Source of the DNA: Clostridia bacterium
GTDB lineage: Bacteria > Bacillota > Clostridia > Christensenellales > Borkfalkiaceae
Length of the DNA: 64,000 nt
NCBI GenBank assembly: GCA_029066845.1
Contig: JAIEFR010000002.1
Location: forward strand, 21,970 to 85,969
Direction: 5' to 3'
The notes under the pieces were generated by a model. The model was not told the origin of the DNA, did no database searches, and saw nothing but the letters and a program-made list of their open reading frames with translations. A program made the position numbers and the translations under genes. Position 1 is the stretch's first letter. Every line of letters starts with the position of its first letter. Below, in pieces: positions 25,566 through 32,527 of the stretch.

Positions 25566-26186
25566 TCAGTTCAGAATACCCGACGAAATATAAAAGCTTT
25601 TCGCTCTGTCCTTGACGGGGGTGCCGCTAACAACTACGGGGTACTCCTTGGTCTTTCCGTGAACGTTGCTGACGAATTTAACGCTATCCGCTTCGCCGCG
25701 CTTAGCGGCAAGGTAGTAATAATCGTAAACGTAGTCCCTTATACATTTGACGATATATCCGCACACGCTCGTAAACGACTTTACGGGGGCGAGGTCGAAT
25801 TGCACGTAGCCGCCGCGCTCCGCACGCATAAGCACAAGGTTGTCGCCCGCAACCGAAAGTATGAGGTTTGCCGTGCGTTCGCCCTGCAAAAGCTTGCTGC
25901 CCTCAAAGCCCTCCGCAACGTAGCGGTGCATAGTTTCGCGGTAGCCCTTGCGCACCTTCAGTTCCCAGACAAGAATGAATATCAGATATGCGGGAATGAT
26001 GGCAAGCAGCACGTAGAACAATATTACCGTCCAGTCCGTATAACCGCGCCGCGTAATGGTGGAAAGCCATATGGCAATCACCGCGCACGCCACGGTAACT
26101 ACGCACATCACGATGTTGGTGATAAGCGAAACTCTCTGCAACTTTTTAAAGGTTGACTGCATTTCGGGTGCGGATAAGTCAATCAT
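25566..26186 (-). CDS. Two-helix membrane protein, paralogue of the upstream gene
   Basis: 206-aa protein with two N-terminal transmembrane helices (about 20-45 and 53-75) and a cytosolic domain of mixed strands (LILSVAGDNLVLMRAERGGYVQFDLAPVKSFTS). No known family was recognised. It shares layout and spaced similarity with the 224-aa gene upstream: both have two helices, a GYxxxI strand, an FDL segment followed by a helix ending in YY, and a C-terminal (I/K)xxGxxN. The genes overlap by 8 bases, suggesting a tandem duplication whose products form a hetero-oligomer. Confidence 0.65.
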   Translation of the reverse strand: MIDLSAPEMQSTFKKLQRVSLITNIVMCVVTVACAVIAIWLSTITRRGYTDWTVILFYVLLAIIPAYLIFILVWELKVRKGYRETMHRYVAEGFEGSKLLQGERTANLILSVAGDNLVLMRAERGGYVQFDLAPVKSFTSVCGYIVKCIRDYVYDYYYLAAKRGEADSVKFVSNVHGKTKEYPVVVSGTPVKDRAKSFYISSGILN

Positions 26187-26853
26187 TTATAAGCCCTCTT
26201 TTAATAAAGTAATTGTTTCCCGCGGCGACGGGCTTGCCGTCCGCAACGAGAATTATTTTGCGCGGCGCGCCGCCCGTATCGTCGGTTACCGTCACGCCGT
26301 CTGCATTCAGTCTTTGCGCGTTTACAAGGTAGTAAGCCTGCAAAAATTGCAAAAGCTTTTCGCCCGCGGAGGAGTAAACCGACGGCGCGGTTTTGAGTGC
26401 GGACAAATCGAAAGATATTTCCGCTCCGCCGTCAGCAACCGAATTGCCGTTTTTGAAGGAGGCGGGGGAAATGATAATTTCGCCCGTATAGCCCTCGCGC
26501 GACAGCGTTAAAACGTCGCCCGAGTAGTTGACGGTGAAGCGGATATCGTTTCCCTTTAAGATATCCTCTCTGTCATAAAACGCTTCGGCAATAGTTTTGC
26601 AAACCAGATGATTTAGCTCTTTGCCGGGTTTGGCGCCGAAAAAAATCAGGAAGAAAACGAACGACAGCACCGCCATTATATAGACGCACAGAAATGCCAG
26701 ATACAATTCCCAATTGCTTTCGGCGTATTTGGAACAAGTCGCAATAATTACGCCGTATATTATCAGAGCGACAAAGAACATTATGCTTGTGCACCTGTAT
26801 ATTCTGCGCCGCTCCAATGCGGTGGTCGTTTTGGCGCCGTCGAACTTAATCAT
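26179..26853 (-). CDS. Two-helix membrane protein, paralogue of the downstream gene
   Basis: 224-aa protein with two transmembrane helices (about 22-45 and 50-72) and a soluble domain including VLTLSREGYTGEIIISP and EISFDLSALKTAPS. It matches the downstream gene in architecture. The promoter is so close to the ATG (9 bases from the end of the -10) that the transcript should be leaderless or nearly so, and no Shine-Dalgarno is present. Function unknown. Confidence 0.65.
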   Translation of the reverse strand: MIKFDGAKTTTALERRRIYRCTSIMFFVALIIYGVIIATCSKYAESNWELYLAFLCVYIMAVLSFVFFLIFFGAKPGKELNHLVCKTIAEAFYDREDILKGNDIRFTVNYSGDVLTLSREGYTGEIIISPASFKNGNSVADGGAEISFDLSALKTAPSVYSSAGEKLLQFLQAYYLVNAQRLNADGVTVTDDTGGAPRKIILVADGKPVAAGNNYFIKRGLIND

Positions 26854-26862
26854 CTTATTTGT

Positions 26863-26892
26863 ATAATATACCAGGCTGGGGTTTTAAGTCAA
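26863..26892 (-). promoter_or_regulatory. Promoter of the membrane-protein pair, near-leaderless
   Basis: Minus strand TTGACT (26892-26887) and TATTAT (26868-26863), spacer 18 bp; TATATT two bases upstream gives a 16-bp alternative. Predicted start of transcription falls within about 3 bases of the ATG at 26853. Confidence 0.6.
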
Positions 26893-26903
26893 GTTAAACG
26901 CAA

Positions 26904-26935
26904 TGCCGTCCGCGCGAAAATTCGCGCGGACGGCA
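26904..26935 (-). terminator. Terminator of the 31-aa ORF unit
   Basis: Perfect 15-bp stem (TGCCGTCCGCGCGAA with its complement) and a 2-base loop. On the minus strand it lies 40 bases after the small ORF stop and ahead of the next promoter; the downstream tract is TTGCGTTT, only moderately T-rich. Confidence 0.7.
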
Positions 26936-26976
26936 CCTTATTCTCTCATATCATACTTTTCTTTTGTGTCCGACGA

Positions 26977-27072
26977 TTATCTTGCGCAGGACAGGACAAC
27001 GTAGGAAAGTGCGTTTACACCCAGCTCCTCGTTTTCCTCTTGCAGATAGTTCAGACTATCGTAAATAAACAT
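26977..27072 (-). CDS. 31-aa small protein in its own transcription unit
   Basis: Minus-strand ORF of 31 codons with ATG at 27072-27070 and TAA at 26979-26977. It begins MFIYDSLNYLQEENEELGVN and ends ALSYVVLSCAR with a single cysteine. GGGAGG lies 8 bases ahead of the ATG. A textbook promoter (TTGACT, 17 bp, TATACT) stands about 95 bases upstream and a strong hairpin follows, so the unit is complete. The 90-base leader has two hairpins (TCAGG/CCTGA and a GCGGCTTATC stem). No known family recognised; it could be a regulatory or stress peptide, or the translated part of a small RNA. Confidence 0.6.
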   Translation of the reverse strand: MFIYDSLNYLQEENEELGVNALSYVVLSCAR

Positions 27073-27169
27073 ATATCTTACCTCCCGTAAGTTTTTGCGG
27101 CGCTTATCTTTTCCGATAAGCCGCTTTGTTTTTTAATTTTGCAGTCAGGTTTTTTCCTGATTTGCAAGC

Positions 27170-27198
27170 AGTATAGCACTTTAAAAAATGTCAGTCAA
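27170..27198 (-). promoter_or_regulatory. Strong promoter of the 31-aa ORF unit
   Basis: Minus strand TTGACT (27198-27193) and TATACT (27175-27170), spacer exactly 17 bp. The sequence upstream of the -35 is almost pure A/T with A-tracts, like an UP element, pointing to high expression. Confidence 0.85.
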
Positions 27199-27365
27199 TA
27201 ACATTTTTAAAAAATTAAAAATTTTTAAAACTGTTAGTTTGTAACATATCTATATGAAAATAACTATAAAATATGTTATATTTTCTGATAATTTTTTAAT
27301 GAGTGTGATAAATTATCAAAATTCACAAAATTTTATAGTTTTTAACACGGTTTGGGCAGCTAAGC
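27199..27365. other. AT-rich intergenic stretch, no gene seen
   Basis: About 167 bases of very A/T-rich DNA between the small-ORF promoter and the M23 terminator. It contains A- and T-tracts but no convincing ORF with a ribosome site and no stable hairpin. It probably serves as the upstream region of the small-ORF promoter. Confidence 0.5.
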
Positions 27366-27403
27366 AAAAAGCCCCGCAGAGCAATCGCTTTACGGGGCTT
27401 TTT
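27366..27403 (-). terminator. Terminator after the M23 peptidase gene
   Basis: AAAAAGCCCCG pairs with CGGGGCTTTTT across a 16-base loop containing an internal AGCG/CGCT match; T-tract on both strands. Confidence 0.75.
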
Positions 27404-27441
27404 ATAGGGGGAGGGATAATCAACTTTCCGAGTATTTCAAA

Positions 27442-28125
27442 TTACTTTTCGGCAATGTCGAGGAACTTGGCGGGGTCCTTCTTTTCGCCGTTCTCGATTA
27501 CTTCGAAGTGCAGATGCGCTTCCTGCTTGAACTCCGCGCCCTCGGGCTCGGAAACGGTGCCTATCTGGTCGCCGCGCTTAATGTTGTCGCCCTTTTTCAG
27601 ACCTTCCTTAAGGTCGATATAGGAGTATACCGTCTTTAAGCCGTTCGCGTGCTGGATGGTGACGGTGGTGCCGTCAAGCTTGTCGTCCACAACGATATCG
27701 GAAACCGTACCGTCAAGGCAGGCAACTACTGCGGTACCCGCGGTTGCAGCCATATCCAGACCGGTGTGGAAGTGCCAGTGCCCCAGGGAAACGTCCTTAC
27801 CGAAGTCGAATACGTTGATAACGTTCGGATTCGATACGGGCAAAGCAAACGTCGTTTCGTTGCCGGTGGGCTTATCGGGCTCGTTGGGCTTGCCGGGGTC
27901 TTCGGTGTGACCGGGATCTTCGGTGTTGCCGGGGTTGTCCGTATTGCCGGGATTGCTGGGCTTGGGTTTGTCCAGAACGTCGTCTATAGTGATGTCGCTC
28001 CTGAACCAGTCGTTCGCCGCAAACACAACCGTTACGGTTATAGCCGCAACTACCAGAATGCACGCTGCCAAAATCAGATATCTGAATAAGAGTTTCTTCT
28101 TACGTGTTTTCTTTTCTTCGCTCAT
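27442..28125 (-). CDS. M23 family peptidoglycan endopeptidase, SpoIIQ-like
   Basis: Single-pass membrane protein of 227 aa: basic N-terminus, transmembrane helix at about 13-36, a flexible Pro/Asn/Thr-rich linker of near-repeats (NPGNTEDPGHTEDP, 58-87), then a LytM/M23 domain. Both zinc motifs are intact: H120-x3-D124 (HTGLD) and H204-L-H206 (HLHFEV). So it should be active, unlike B. subtilis SpoIIQ. The topology is that of clostridial SpoIIQ, which keeps the HxxxD histidine. The neighbouring small membrane protein shares a DNA box in its upstream region, suggesting shared control. AAAAGGAGAT precedes the ATG. Confidence 0.8.
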   Translation of the reverse strand: MSEEKKTRKKKLLFRYLILAACILVVAAITVTVVFAANDWFRSDITIDDVLDKPKPSNPGNTDNPGNTEDPGHTEDPGKPNEPDKPTGNETTFALPVSNPNVINVFDFGKDVSLGHWHFHTGLDMAATAGTAVVACLDGTVSDIVVDDKLDGTTVTIQHANGLKTVYSYIDLKEGLKKGDNIKRGDQIGTVSEPEGAEFKQEAHLHFEVIENGEKKDPAKFLDIAEK

Positions 28126-28151
28126 TTTTTTATCTCCTTTTAAAATTTAAT

Positions 28152-28172
28152 TTATTTTCAGCTTGTGGCTTG
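28152..28172 (-). promoter_or_regulatory. Conserved upstream box of the M23 gene
   Basis: On the minus strand CAAGCCACAAGCTGAAAATAA ends 26 bases ahead of the ATG. It matches 17 of 21 positions of a box upstream of the next gene, and the core is a partial dyad (AGC...GCT). Probably a promoter element or operator common to both genes. Confidence 0.45.
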
Positions 28173-28220
28173 ATTATTGCCTTTACTTCAAATCTTATAC
28201 AAAGCCGTTCAAAATTTTTT

Positions 28221-28655
28221 TCAGTACCCGCCGAATATGATGGGGGAGGCTACCGTAACGCCGCTTTCCTTTACGCATACGTGCAGGTTTACCGTTTTGC
28301 CGTACAGCGTGACGGAGTAGGGCAGGCGCGCACTGCAATAATAATTGACGCTGTCGCTCATCTCCTCGGTAAAGAGTATTTCACCGCCAACGCTTTCGAT
28401 AAAGGACTGTACGTCAAGCGAGGAAAAAGTCGCGCTCTCTCCGCATACGCCGCTGAGCGTAAGCCGTTTTAAAGCGGCGGTGTCGCGGTCTGCGTCAACC
28501 ACGCGACAGTTTTTGGAGGTGTCGCCCAGGTAGAAGCAATAGCTGTCGCCGCCGTTGAAAGCCAGCCTTTGCGGAAGGACTATAAGCGATAGCAATAGGA
28601 TAAACGCCGCTGCCAAAGTCACAACTATAACTGTTGCCGTGCGCATTTTCCGCAT
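28221..28655 (-). CDS. Small membrane-anchored protein, possibly YwmB-like
   Basis: 144-aa protein with a signal anchor (MRKMRTATVIVVTLAAAFILL) and an extracytoplasmic domain ending GVTVASPIIFGGY. The domain includes FIESVGGEILFTEEMSDSVNYYCS, a pattern resembling the short YwmB-like proteins that sit near spoIID and spoIIQ in Firmicutes; this match is from memory and weak. Two or three cysteines lie outside the membrane. GGGAGGG precedes the ATG. It is upstream of the M23 gene on the same strand, 95 bases apart, and shares its upstream box. Confidence 0.55.
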   Translation of the reverse strand: MRKMRTATVIVVTLAAAFILLLSLIVLPQRLAFNGGDSYCFYLGDTSKNCRVVDADRDTAALKRLTLSGVCGESATFSSLDVQSFIESVGGEILFTEEMSDSVNYYCSARLPYSVTLYGKTVNLHVCVKESGVTVASPIIFGGY

Positions 28656-28687
28656 AAAAAAGCCCTCCCGTAAGATTTACGAAAGGG

Positions 28688-28708
28688 TTATTGCCAGCCT
28701 GTGGCTTA
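28688..28708 (-). promoter_or_regulatory. Conserved upstream box of the 144-aa membrane protein gene
   Basis: On the minus strand TAAGCCACAGGCTGGCAATAA, 32 bases ahead of the ATG; core dyad AGCC-ACA-GGCT. Pair of the box at 28152-28172. In both copies an AATA lies about 17 bases before the AATAA, spacing like a promoter with non-SigA elements. Confidence 0.45.
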
Positions 28709-28795
28709 TTTATTCACAATGTTTTAAAATATGTTTTGCTGTGACAGGCAGGGGTTACGAAAAGCAATTAAAGGACTTGCCCGCGGGGCACCCGC

Positions 28796-28993
28796 CTACC
28801 TGCAACCGCCGCAAGTCTTGCAGTTGCCGCTGCACTTTTTACTCTGCTTGCCCGTAGCGGTGTACATCTCGCCGCAGAAAGAGCGTTCCGCCGCGGCGCC
28901 GCAGTCTGGGCACTTCACATCGTCGGTATATTTCTTTACCAGTTCTTCGAATTGTTTACCGCACTTGGGACAGCGGTATTGTAAAAGCGGCAT
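28796..28993 (-). CDS. FmdB family zinc-ribbon protein
   Basis: 65-aa protein starting MPLLQYRCPKCGKQFEEL, the classic FmdB/CxxC regulatory-type zinc ribbon, with the second knuckle CPDCG. The tail adds a cysteine-rich CSGNCKTCGGC segment. The start at 28993 is one base after the corA stop codon, with AGGAAG inside the end of corA, so translation is coupled to corA. A longer frame upstream has no support. The role in this family is unknown; the name comes from a formamidase regulator. Confidence 0.85.
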   Translation of the reverse strand: MPLLQYRCPKCGKQFEELVKKYTDDVKCPDCGAAAERSFCGEMYTATGKQSKKCSGNCKTCGGCR

Positions 28994-28994
28994 C

Positions 28995-29987
28995 TTATTT
29001 TTTCTTCCTGTTCTTTTTCTGCCTTTTGGCTCTGCGCTTTGCAATCGGCTTGGATTTGAGCATTATCACCGCTATTGCCGCCGTCAGGGCGAGCGCGCAC
29101 GCAATTACCACCCAGAACCATACGGTAGAGGTTTCGCCGTGGAACGCCTGAAAGGGCACGGGCATATTCATACCCCAGAAGCCTGCAATCATAGTGGGAA
29201 TGGCAAGCAGAATGGTGATAATGGTCAGCTTCTTCATCGAGTCGTTGGCGTTGTTGGATATTACCGAGCCGTAAGCGTCCATCGAAACGGTGAGCGTGTC
29301 TTTATAGATTTTACACATTTCAATCGCCTGGTTGCATTCGATAACGAGGTCGTCGTAAATGTCGGCGTAGTCCTCGTACGCGGTCACGTGCCCGACCTTG
29401 GCAAGCTTTTCGTGCACCTTGGCGTTGGAGTTCAATGAAGTCGAAAAGTATACAAGCGAATTTTCAAGCTCCAGAAGCTGCAAAATGTCGTCGTTTTTCA
29501 GCTTGTTGCCCAGCTCCGCCTGTACGCGCTGGCTGCGCCTGTCAATCTGTTTAAGGCAGTACAGAAAGCGCTTTGCGTTGCCCAGCATAAAGTTCAAGAT
29601 GAACTGCACGGGGTCGTCGCACCTTACCTTTGTGCGCCCCGAGATAAAGTCCTTTAAAACGGGGTTGCCCTTTAAGCAGACCGTCATAATACAGTTCTTA
29701 TTGTATATGACCGCAAGGGGGAGTGTGGAGTAGGAGTCGCCCGCGTCGCTTTCCTCTATGATGGGACAGTCAACGACAAACAGCGAACAGCCCTCGTCGA
29801 ACTCCGTACGCGCCCTTTCCTCTTCGTCGAGGGCGGCTTTAATCATATCCTCGGGAATGCCCGTCTGCGCGGCAACCTTTTCAACCTCGCCGTCGGTGGG
29901 ACTGACCATATCTACCCAGCAGAGGGGCGTGAAATCTTCGCACTGCGTAAGCGCGGCGTTCTCGCCCGCATTAAAGTATTTAACCAT
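28995..29987 (-). CDS. corA: CorA family divalent cation transporter
   Basis: Magnesium (or cobalt/nickel) channel of 330 aa: large cytosolic alpha/beta domain, long stalk helix and two C-terminal membrane helices. The signature GMN is present in FWGMNMPVPF, followed by a second helix and a basic tail (RRAKRQKKNRKKK). GAGGTG precedes the ATG at 29987. The leader is unusual: a short translated ORF, a repeated ACTTCCG element and an intrinsic terminator whose T-tract runs directly into the ribosome site. This points to transcription attenuation of corA and fmdB. Confidence 0.93.
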   Translation of the reverse strand: MVKYFNAGENAALTQCEDFTPLCWVDMVSPTDGEVEKVAAQTGIPEDMIKAALDEEERARTEFDEGCSLFVVDCPIIEESDAGDSYSTLPLAVIYNKNCIMTVCLKGNPVLKDFISGRTKVRCDDPVQFILNFMLGNAKRFLYCLKQIDRRSQRVQAELGNKLKNDDILQLLELENSLVYFSTSLNSNAKVHEKLAKVGHVTAYEDYADIYDDLVIECNQAIEMCKIYKDTLTVSMDAYGSVISNNANDSMKKLTIITILLAIPTMIAGFWGMNMPVPFQAFHGETSTVWFWVVIACALALTAAIAVIMLKSKPIAKRRAKRQKKNRKKK

Positions 29988-29997
29988 AATTCACCTC

Positions 29998-30067
29998 AAA
30001 AAAAACCGTGCGGAAGTATACTCCCGCACGCAATACAAGGCAAATTGTGGTTTGCTGAATCGGAAGT
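29998..30067 (-). promoter_or_regulatory. Attenuator of corA: terminator with competing upstream repeat
   Basis: Minus strand: terminator stem CGTGCGG / CCGCACG (30030-30007) with extra CGGGAGT/ACTTCCG pairing, followed by eight T (30005-29998) and then the corA ribosome site. The 3' arm sequence ACTTCCG (30017-30011) is duplicated upstream at 30067-30061, three bases after the leader ORF stop. The upstream copy can pair with the 5' arm CGGGAGT (30026-30020; 7 bp, one G-U) and would block the terminator. Confidence 0.65.
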
Positions 30068-30070
30068 TAC

Positions 30071-30109
30071 TTACTCTTTTAAATTAAGTATAGATGGATA
30101 ACTGTCCAT
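30071..30109 (-). CDS. Leader peptide of corA (12 aa)
   Basis: ATG at 30109-30107, product MDSYPSILNLKE, TAA at 30073-30071. GAGGGG lies 4 bases ahead. It begins about 25 bases after the predicted transcription start. The stop is three bases from the ACTTCCG repeat, so a ribosome finishing the ORF would cover that repeat and let the terminator form, while stalling or absence of translation would free it. This is the geometry of classical attenuators; the signal (Mg2+, charged tRNA or other) is unknown. Confidence 0.55.
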   Translation of the reverse strand: MDSYPSILNLKE

Positions 30110-30140
30110 AATACCCCTCGAAATTAACTTTCTAATAATC

Positions 30141-30169
30141 ATTATAATCTATATTTTCCGCGTTTGCAA
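30141..30169 (-). promoter_or_regulatory. Promoter of the corA leader transcript
   Basis: Minus strand TTGCAA (30169-30164) and TATAAT (30146-30141), spacer 17 bp. Leader length to corA is about 147 bases. No M-box (ykoK) consensus was recognised. Confidence 0.75.
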
Positions 30170-30192
30170 CTAATTTTTACGGCAAAAGAAAA

Positions 30193-30219
30193 GCCGCCGC
30201 GCACGGTGTGCGCGGCGGC
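30193..30219 (-). terminator. Terminator after the M1 peptidase gene
   Basis: GCCGCCGCGCAC pairs perfectly with GTGCGCGGCGGC (12 bp, 3-base loop); on the minus strand it is followed by TTTTCTTTT. Confidence 0.9.
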
Positions 30220-30245
30220 GTATATACGCGGTTTATGCGGTTTTA

Positions 30246-31688
30246 TCAGATGACGACCTTGCCTTCTATGTAGCTATTGAATATACCCTCTACGTCGTGC
30301 AGCGCGGTGAAGTGGGAGATGAGCTCCTCGGGCGTAGCAATCTTGAAGCAGTTCGCCTCGAAATAGCTTTTCAGCGCGGAGAAGAATTTCTTGTCGCCCA
30401 TAGCCGTGCGCACCGATTCGCACATAAGTATGCCCTTGTTGTAGGCGATATTTATATATTCGTAATCGCTTGCAAAGTCCTTGAGATTTCTCGTCATAGC
30501 GGTGTCCGCCTTGCCGAAAATCTGGTTGTATACCGAATAGTACGCCCTGTAAGCCTTTATCGCCGAGCCGAGTGCGCCCGTCCTCGTAAAGCCGTAGGCG
30601 GGGTAGTTTTCAAAGAAGCATACCGTGGAGTAATCGGCAAGCCCCTCGTCCTGCCAGGCGCAGTTGACCTGATCGCTGCCCACCATTGCGTACCACCACT
30701 GGTGCGCGTTTTCGTGCGCTATGGTATATATGGCGTCGGATTCCTCCAGCTCGCTGTTTATCATAGTCAGCGCGGGATATTCCATACCGCTCACAGAAAG
30801 GGGGGTGAACACGACGGACAGGGTGGGATAGGCGTACTTCCCGAAGGTTTCCGTAAAGTATTCCAGGCTCTCGCACGCGGCGTCGAGCTGGCGTTTGGGC
30901 TGGGCTTCGCCGCAGTAATATAAGGTCACTTCGCAGCCCGCGCTCTCGCGCTTTATCGTCTTGAAATCGTCGGATAAAACGGCGGCAAAGTCACGCGCGT
31001 TTTTCAGCTCGTAGCGCGTCGTGCAAACCTCGCCCGCGGCATTGCTTTCAACCTCCTTTCCGCTGGTAGCCGCCGTATATTCCTTGGGTAAGGTCAGCGT
31101 AACGTCGTAATCGGCACATTCCGAAACGAACGGGTCGCCGCAGCTGTAGTAGGGGTTGCATATAAAACCTTCCTGCGAATAGGTGCATAACGTCGGGTAG
31201 AAATTGCCCAGGTTAACCGTGCTTTCGGTCACGCCCGTGCGGTGGTTTACCTGCGCCAGAGTGAGCGTATAGGTTATGGTCACTTTCACCGTATCGTCGG
31301 GATATACGGGCTCGTTTAAGGTCACGTTGAGGATATTTTCGTCCTCGCCGGTCACTTCCCAGCTTGCGCAGCCTTCAACCTTTTCAACGCTCTGTCCGCC
31401 GTAGCTCGCGCCCGCATAGTAAGCCTTTGCGTCCGCTTCGGTAAGGGGCTTATACTGTGCGCCCTCCCTGTAAGCGTTGCCCCAGAGGTTGAACTGCAGA
31501 TCGCGGATTTCGTTATTCGTGGAGTTGAAATAGGTAAAGTCCGCCGTGCCTTTAACGGTACGTTCGTTTTGGTCGTAAGTCGCCGTTATGACGTACTTGG
31601 ACCTGTCTGTTTGCTGCTTGTGGCAGGCTGCCAGAGGTAGTGCGGCAAGGGTGAGCGCCGCCGCTGCAAAAATCGCTAACTTTTTCAT
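30246..31688 (-). CDS. M1 family metallopeptidase lipoprotein
   Basis: Secreted, lipid-anchored aminopeptidase-type protein of 480 aa. The signal peptide ends in lipobox PLAAC. An N-terminal beta saddle (30-220) precedes a thermolysin-like domain with zinc motif HENAHQWW (near residue 325) and the downstream glutamate in WQDEGLADYS, giving the HExxH-x18-E arrangement. VSGMEYPALTMI is the family GxMEN-like substrate segment, but with GMEYP, as in many bacterial M1 lipoproteins; peptide-terminus specificity is therefore less certain. Likely role: peptide processing at the surface. Own terminator; no convincing promoter found. Confidence 0.88.
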   Translation of the reverse strand: MKKLAIFAAAALTLAALPLAACHKQQTDRSKYVITATYDQNERTVKGTADFTYFNSTNNEIRDLQFNLWGNAYREGAQYKPLTEADAKAYYAGASYGGQSVEKVEGCASWEVTGEDENILNVTLNEPVYPDDTVKVTITYTLTLAQVNHRTGVTESTVNLGNFYPTLCTYSQEGFICNPYYSCGDPFVSECADYDVTLTLPKEYTAATSGKEVESNAAGEVCTTRYELKNARDFAAVLSDDFKTIKRESAGCEVTLYYCGEAQPKRQLDAACESLEYFTETFGKYAYPTLSVVFTPLSVSGMEYPALTMINSELEESDAIYTIAHENAHQWWYAMVGSDQVNCAWQDEGLADYSTVCFFENYPAYGFTRTGALGSAIKAYRAYYSVYNQIFGKADTAMTRNLKDFASDYEYINIAYNKGILMCESVRTAMGDKKFFSALKSYFEANCFKIATPEELISHFTALHDVEGIFNSYIEGKVVI

Positions 31689-31771
31689 AGTTTTAAGTTA
31701 TGTCGTCACCCGCGCGGATAGAACGCCAAAATGTAACTTTTTTCGCACTTGAAAAATAGTATGTAGGGTAT

Positions 31772-32434
31772 ATGAAAATTTGCGTGGTAACGGACAGACG
31801 AAAACAACTCTCCGTGCGCCTGCCTCCCTGCGACGTCGTGTTGTTCGGGTTCGGCACGCTCGGTTTGGTCGATTACGAAAGCGAGCTCAGCGGCAAGACC
31901 GAAAAATTCGAAACGGCGGCAAAGCTTTCGCACGCCGCGCACTGCGGCGTGCTGTGCGGCTGCATAACCGACAGCCGCGGGCTTATGCGCAAGTCGGTTG
32001 CCGTGGCTTCCAACGGTAAGCTTCTGGGCATAACCGATATGCTCAATGTTCTGGACGGGGAGGAGTACAAGAGCGGCGCAAACGTGGGAGTATATACTAT
32101 AGGCGGCTACAAGGTGGGACTGTGTATCGACAACGATTTATATTTTCCCGACTGCGTAAAGACGTGCGCAATGTGCGGCTGCAATCTGCTTGTAGTGCAC
32201 GCCGAGGACGTCACCGACGGAATACCGCCCCTGCTCATTCGCGCGTACGCATATCTTTACGGTATGCCAGTCGTATTGTGCGCGGGCGGCACCGCGTATT
32301 TTGCCGACGTGTCGGGGGTGATAGCAAGCTCCAACCAGGACGTGGCGGTGTTCGAAACGTCGCCCAAAAACTGCTACCGCAAGGTTACTACGCGCGTGCG
32401 CGGGCTTTTTACCGATTCAACCGCCGACTTCTGA
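31772..32434 (+). CDS. Nitrilase-fold protein with missing catalytic triad
   Basis: 220-aa protein that aligns with carbon-nitrogen hydrolases: start MKICVVTDR, a middle GYKVGLCIDNDLYFPD (113-127) matching the nucleophile-elbow consensus GxxICYDxxFPE, then LLVVHAEDV and an RAYAYLYGMPVVLC helix. The cysteine position is D120, the Glu position in the first strand (DVVLFGFG) is not acidic, and the Lys position near 90 is Met, so all three catalytic residues are absent. It is therefore likely a pseudoenzyme with a binding role. It sits just upstream of yicC. GTAGGG is the ribosome site. Confidence 0.65.
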   Translation: MKICVVTDRRKQLSVRLPPCDVVLFGFGTLGLVDYESELSGKTEKFETAAKLSHAAHCGVLCGCITDSRGLMRKSVAVASNGKLLGITDMLNVLDGEEYKSGANVGVYTIGGYKVGLCIDNDLYFPDCVKTCAMCGCNLLVVHAEDVTDGIPPLLIRAYAYLYGMPVVLCAGGTAYFADVSGVIASSNQDVAVFETSPKNCYRKVTTRVRGLFTDSTADF

Positions 32435-32463
32435 GCGGACGGCGAAATATTGCTTGTAATCGC

Positions 32464-32492
32464 TTGTTTTTTTTGGGGCATTATTGTATAAT
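32464..32492 (+). promoter_or_regulatory. Promoter of the yicC-gmk-rpoZ operon
   Basis: TTGTTT (32464-32469) and TATAAT (32487-32492), spacer 17 bp, 35 bases ahead of the yicC start. Confidence 0.75.
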
Positions 32493-32527
32493 GTAAAAGC
32501 AAAATTATCGTTCGGAGCAAACAGGCT

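Noticed and set aside
29988-30170. M-box Mg2+ riboswitch ahead of corA
   Set aside because: No ykoK consensus; the leader fits a peptide-type attenuator instead.
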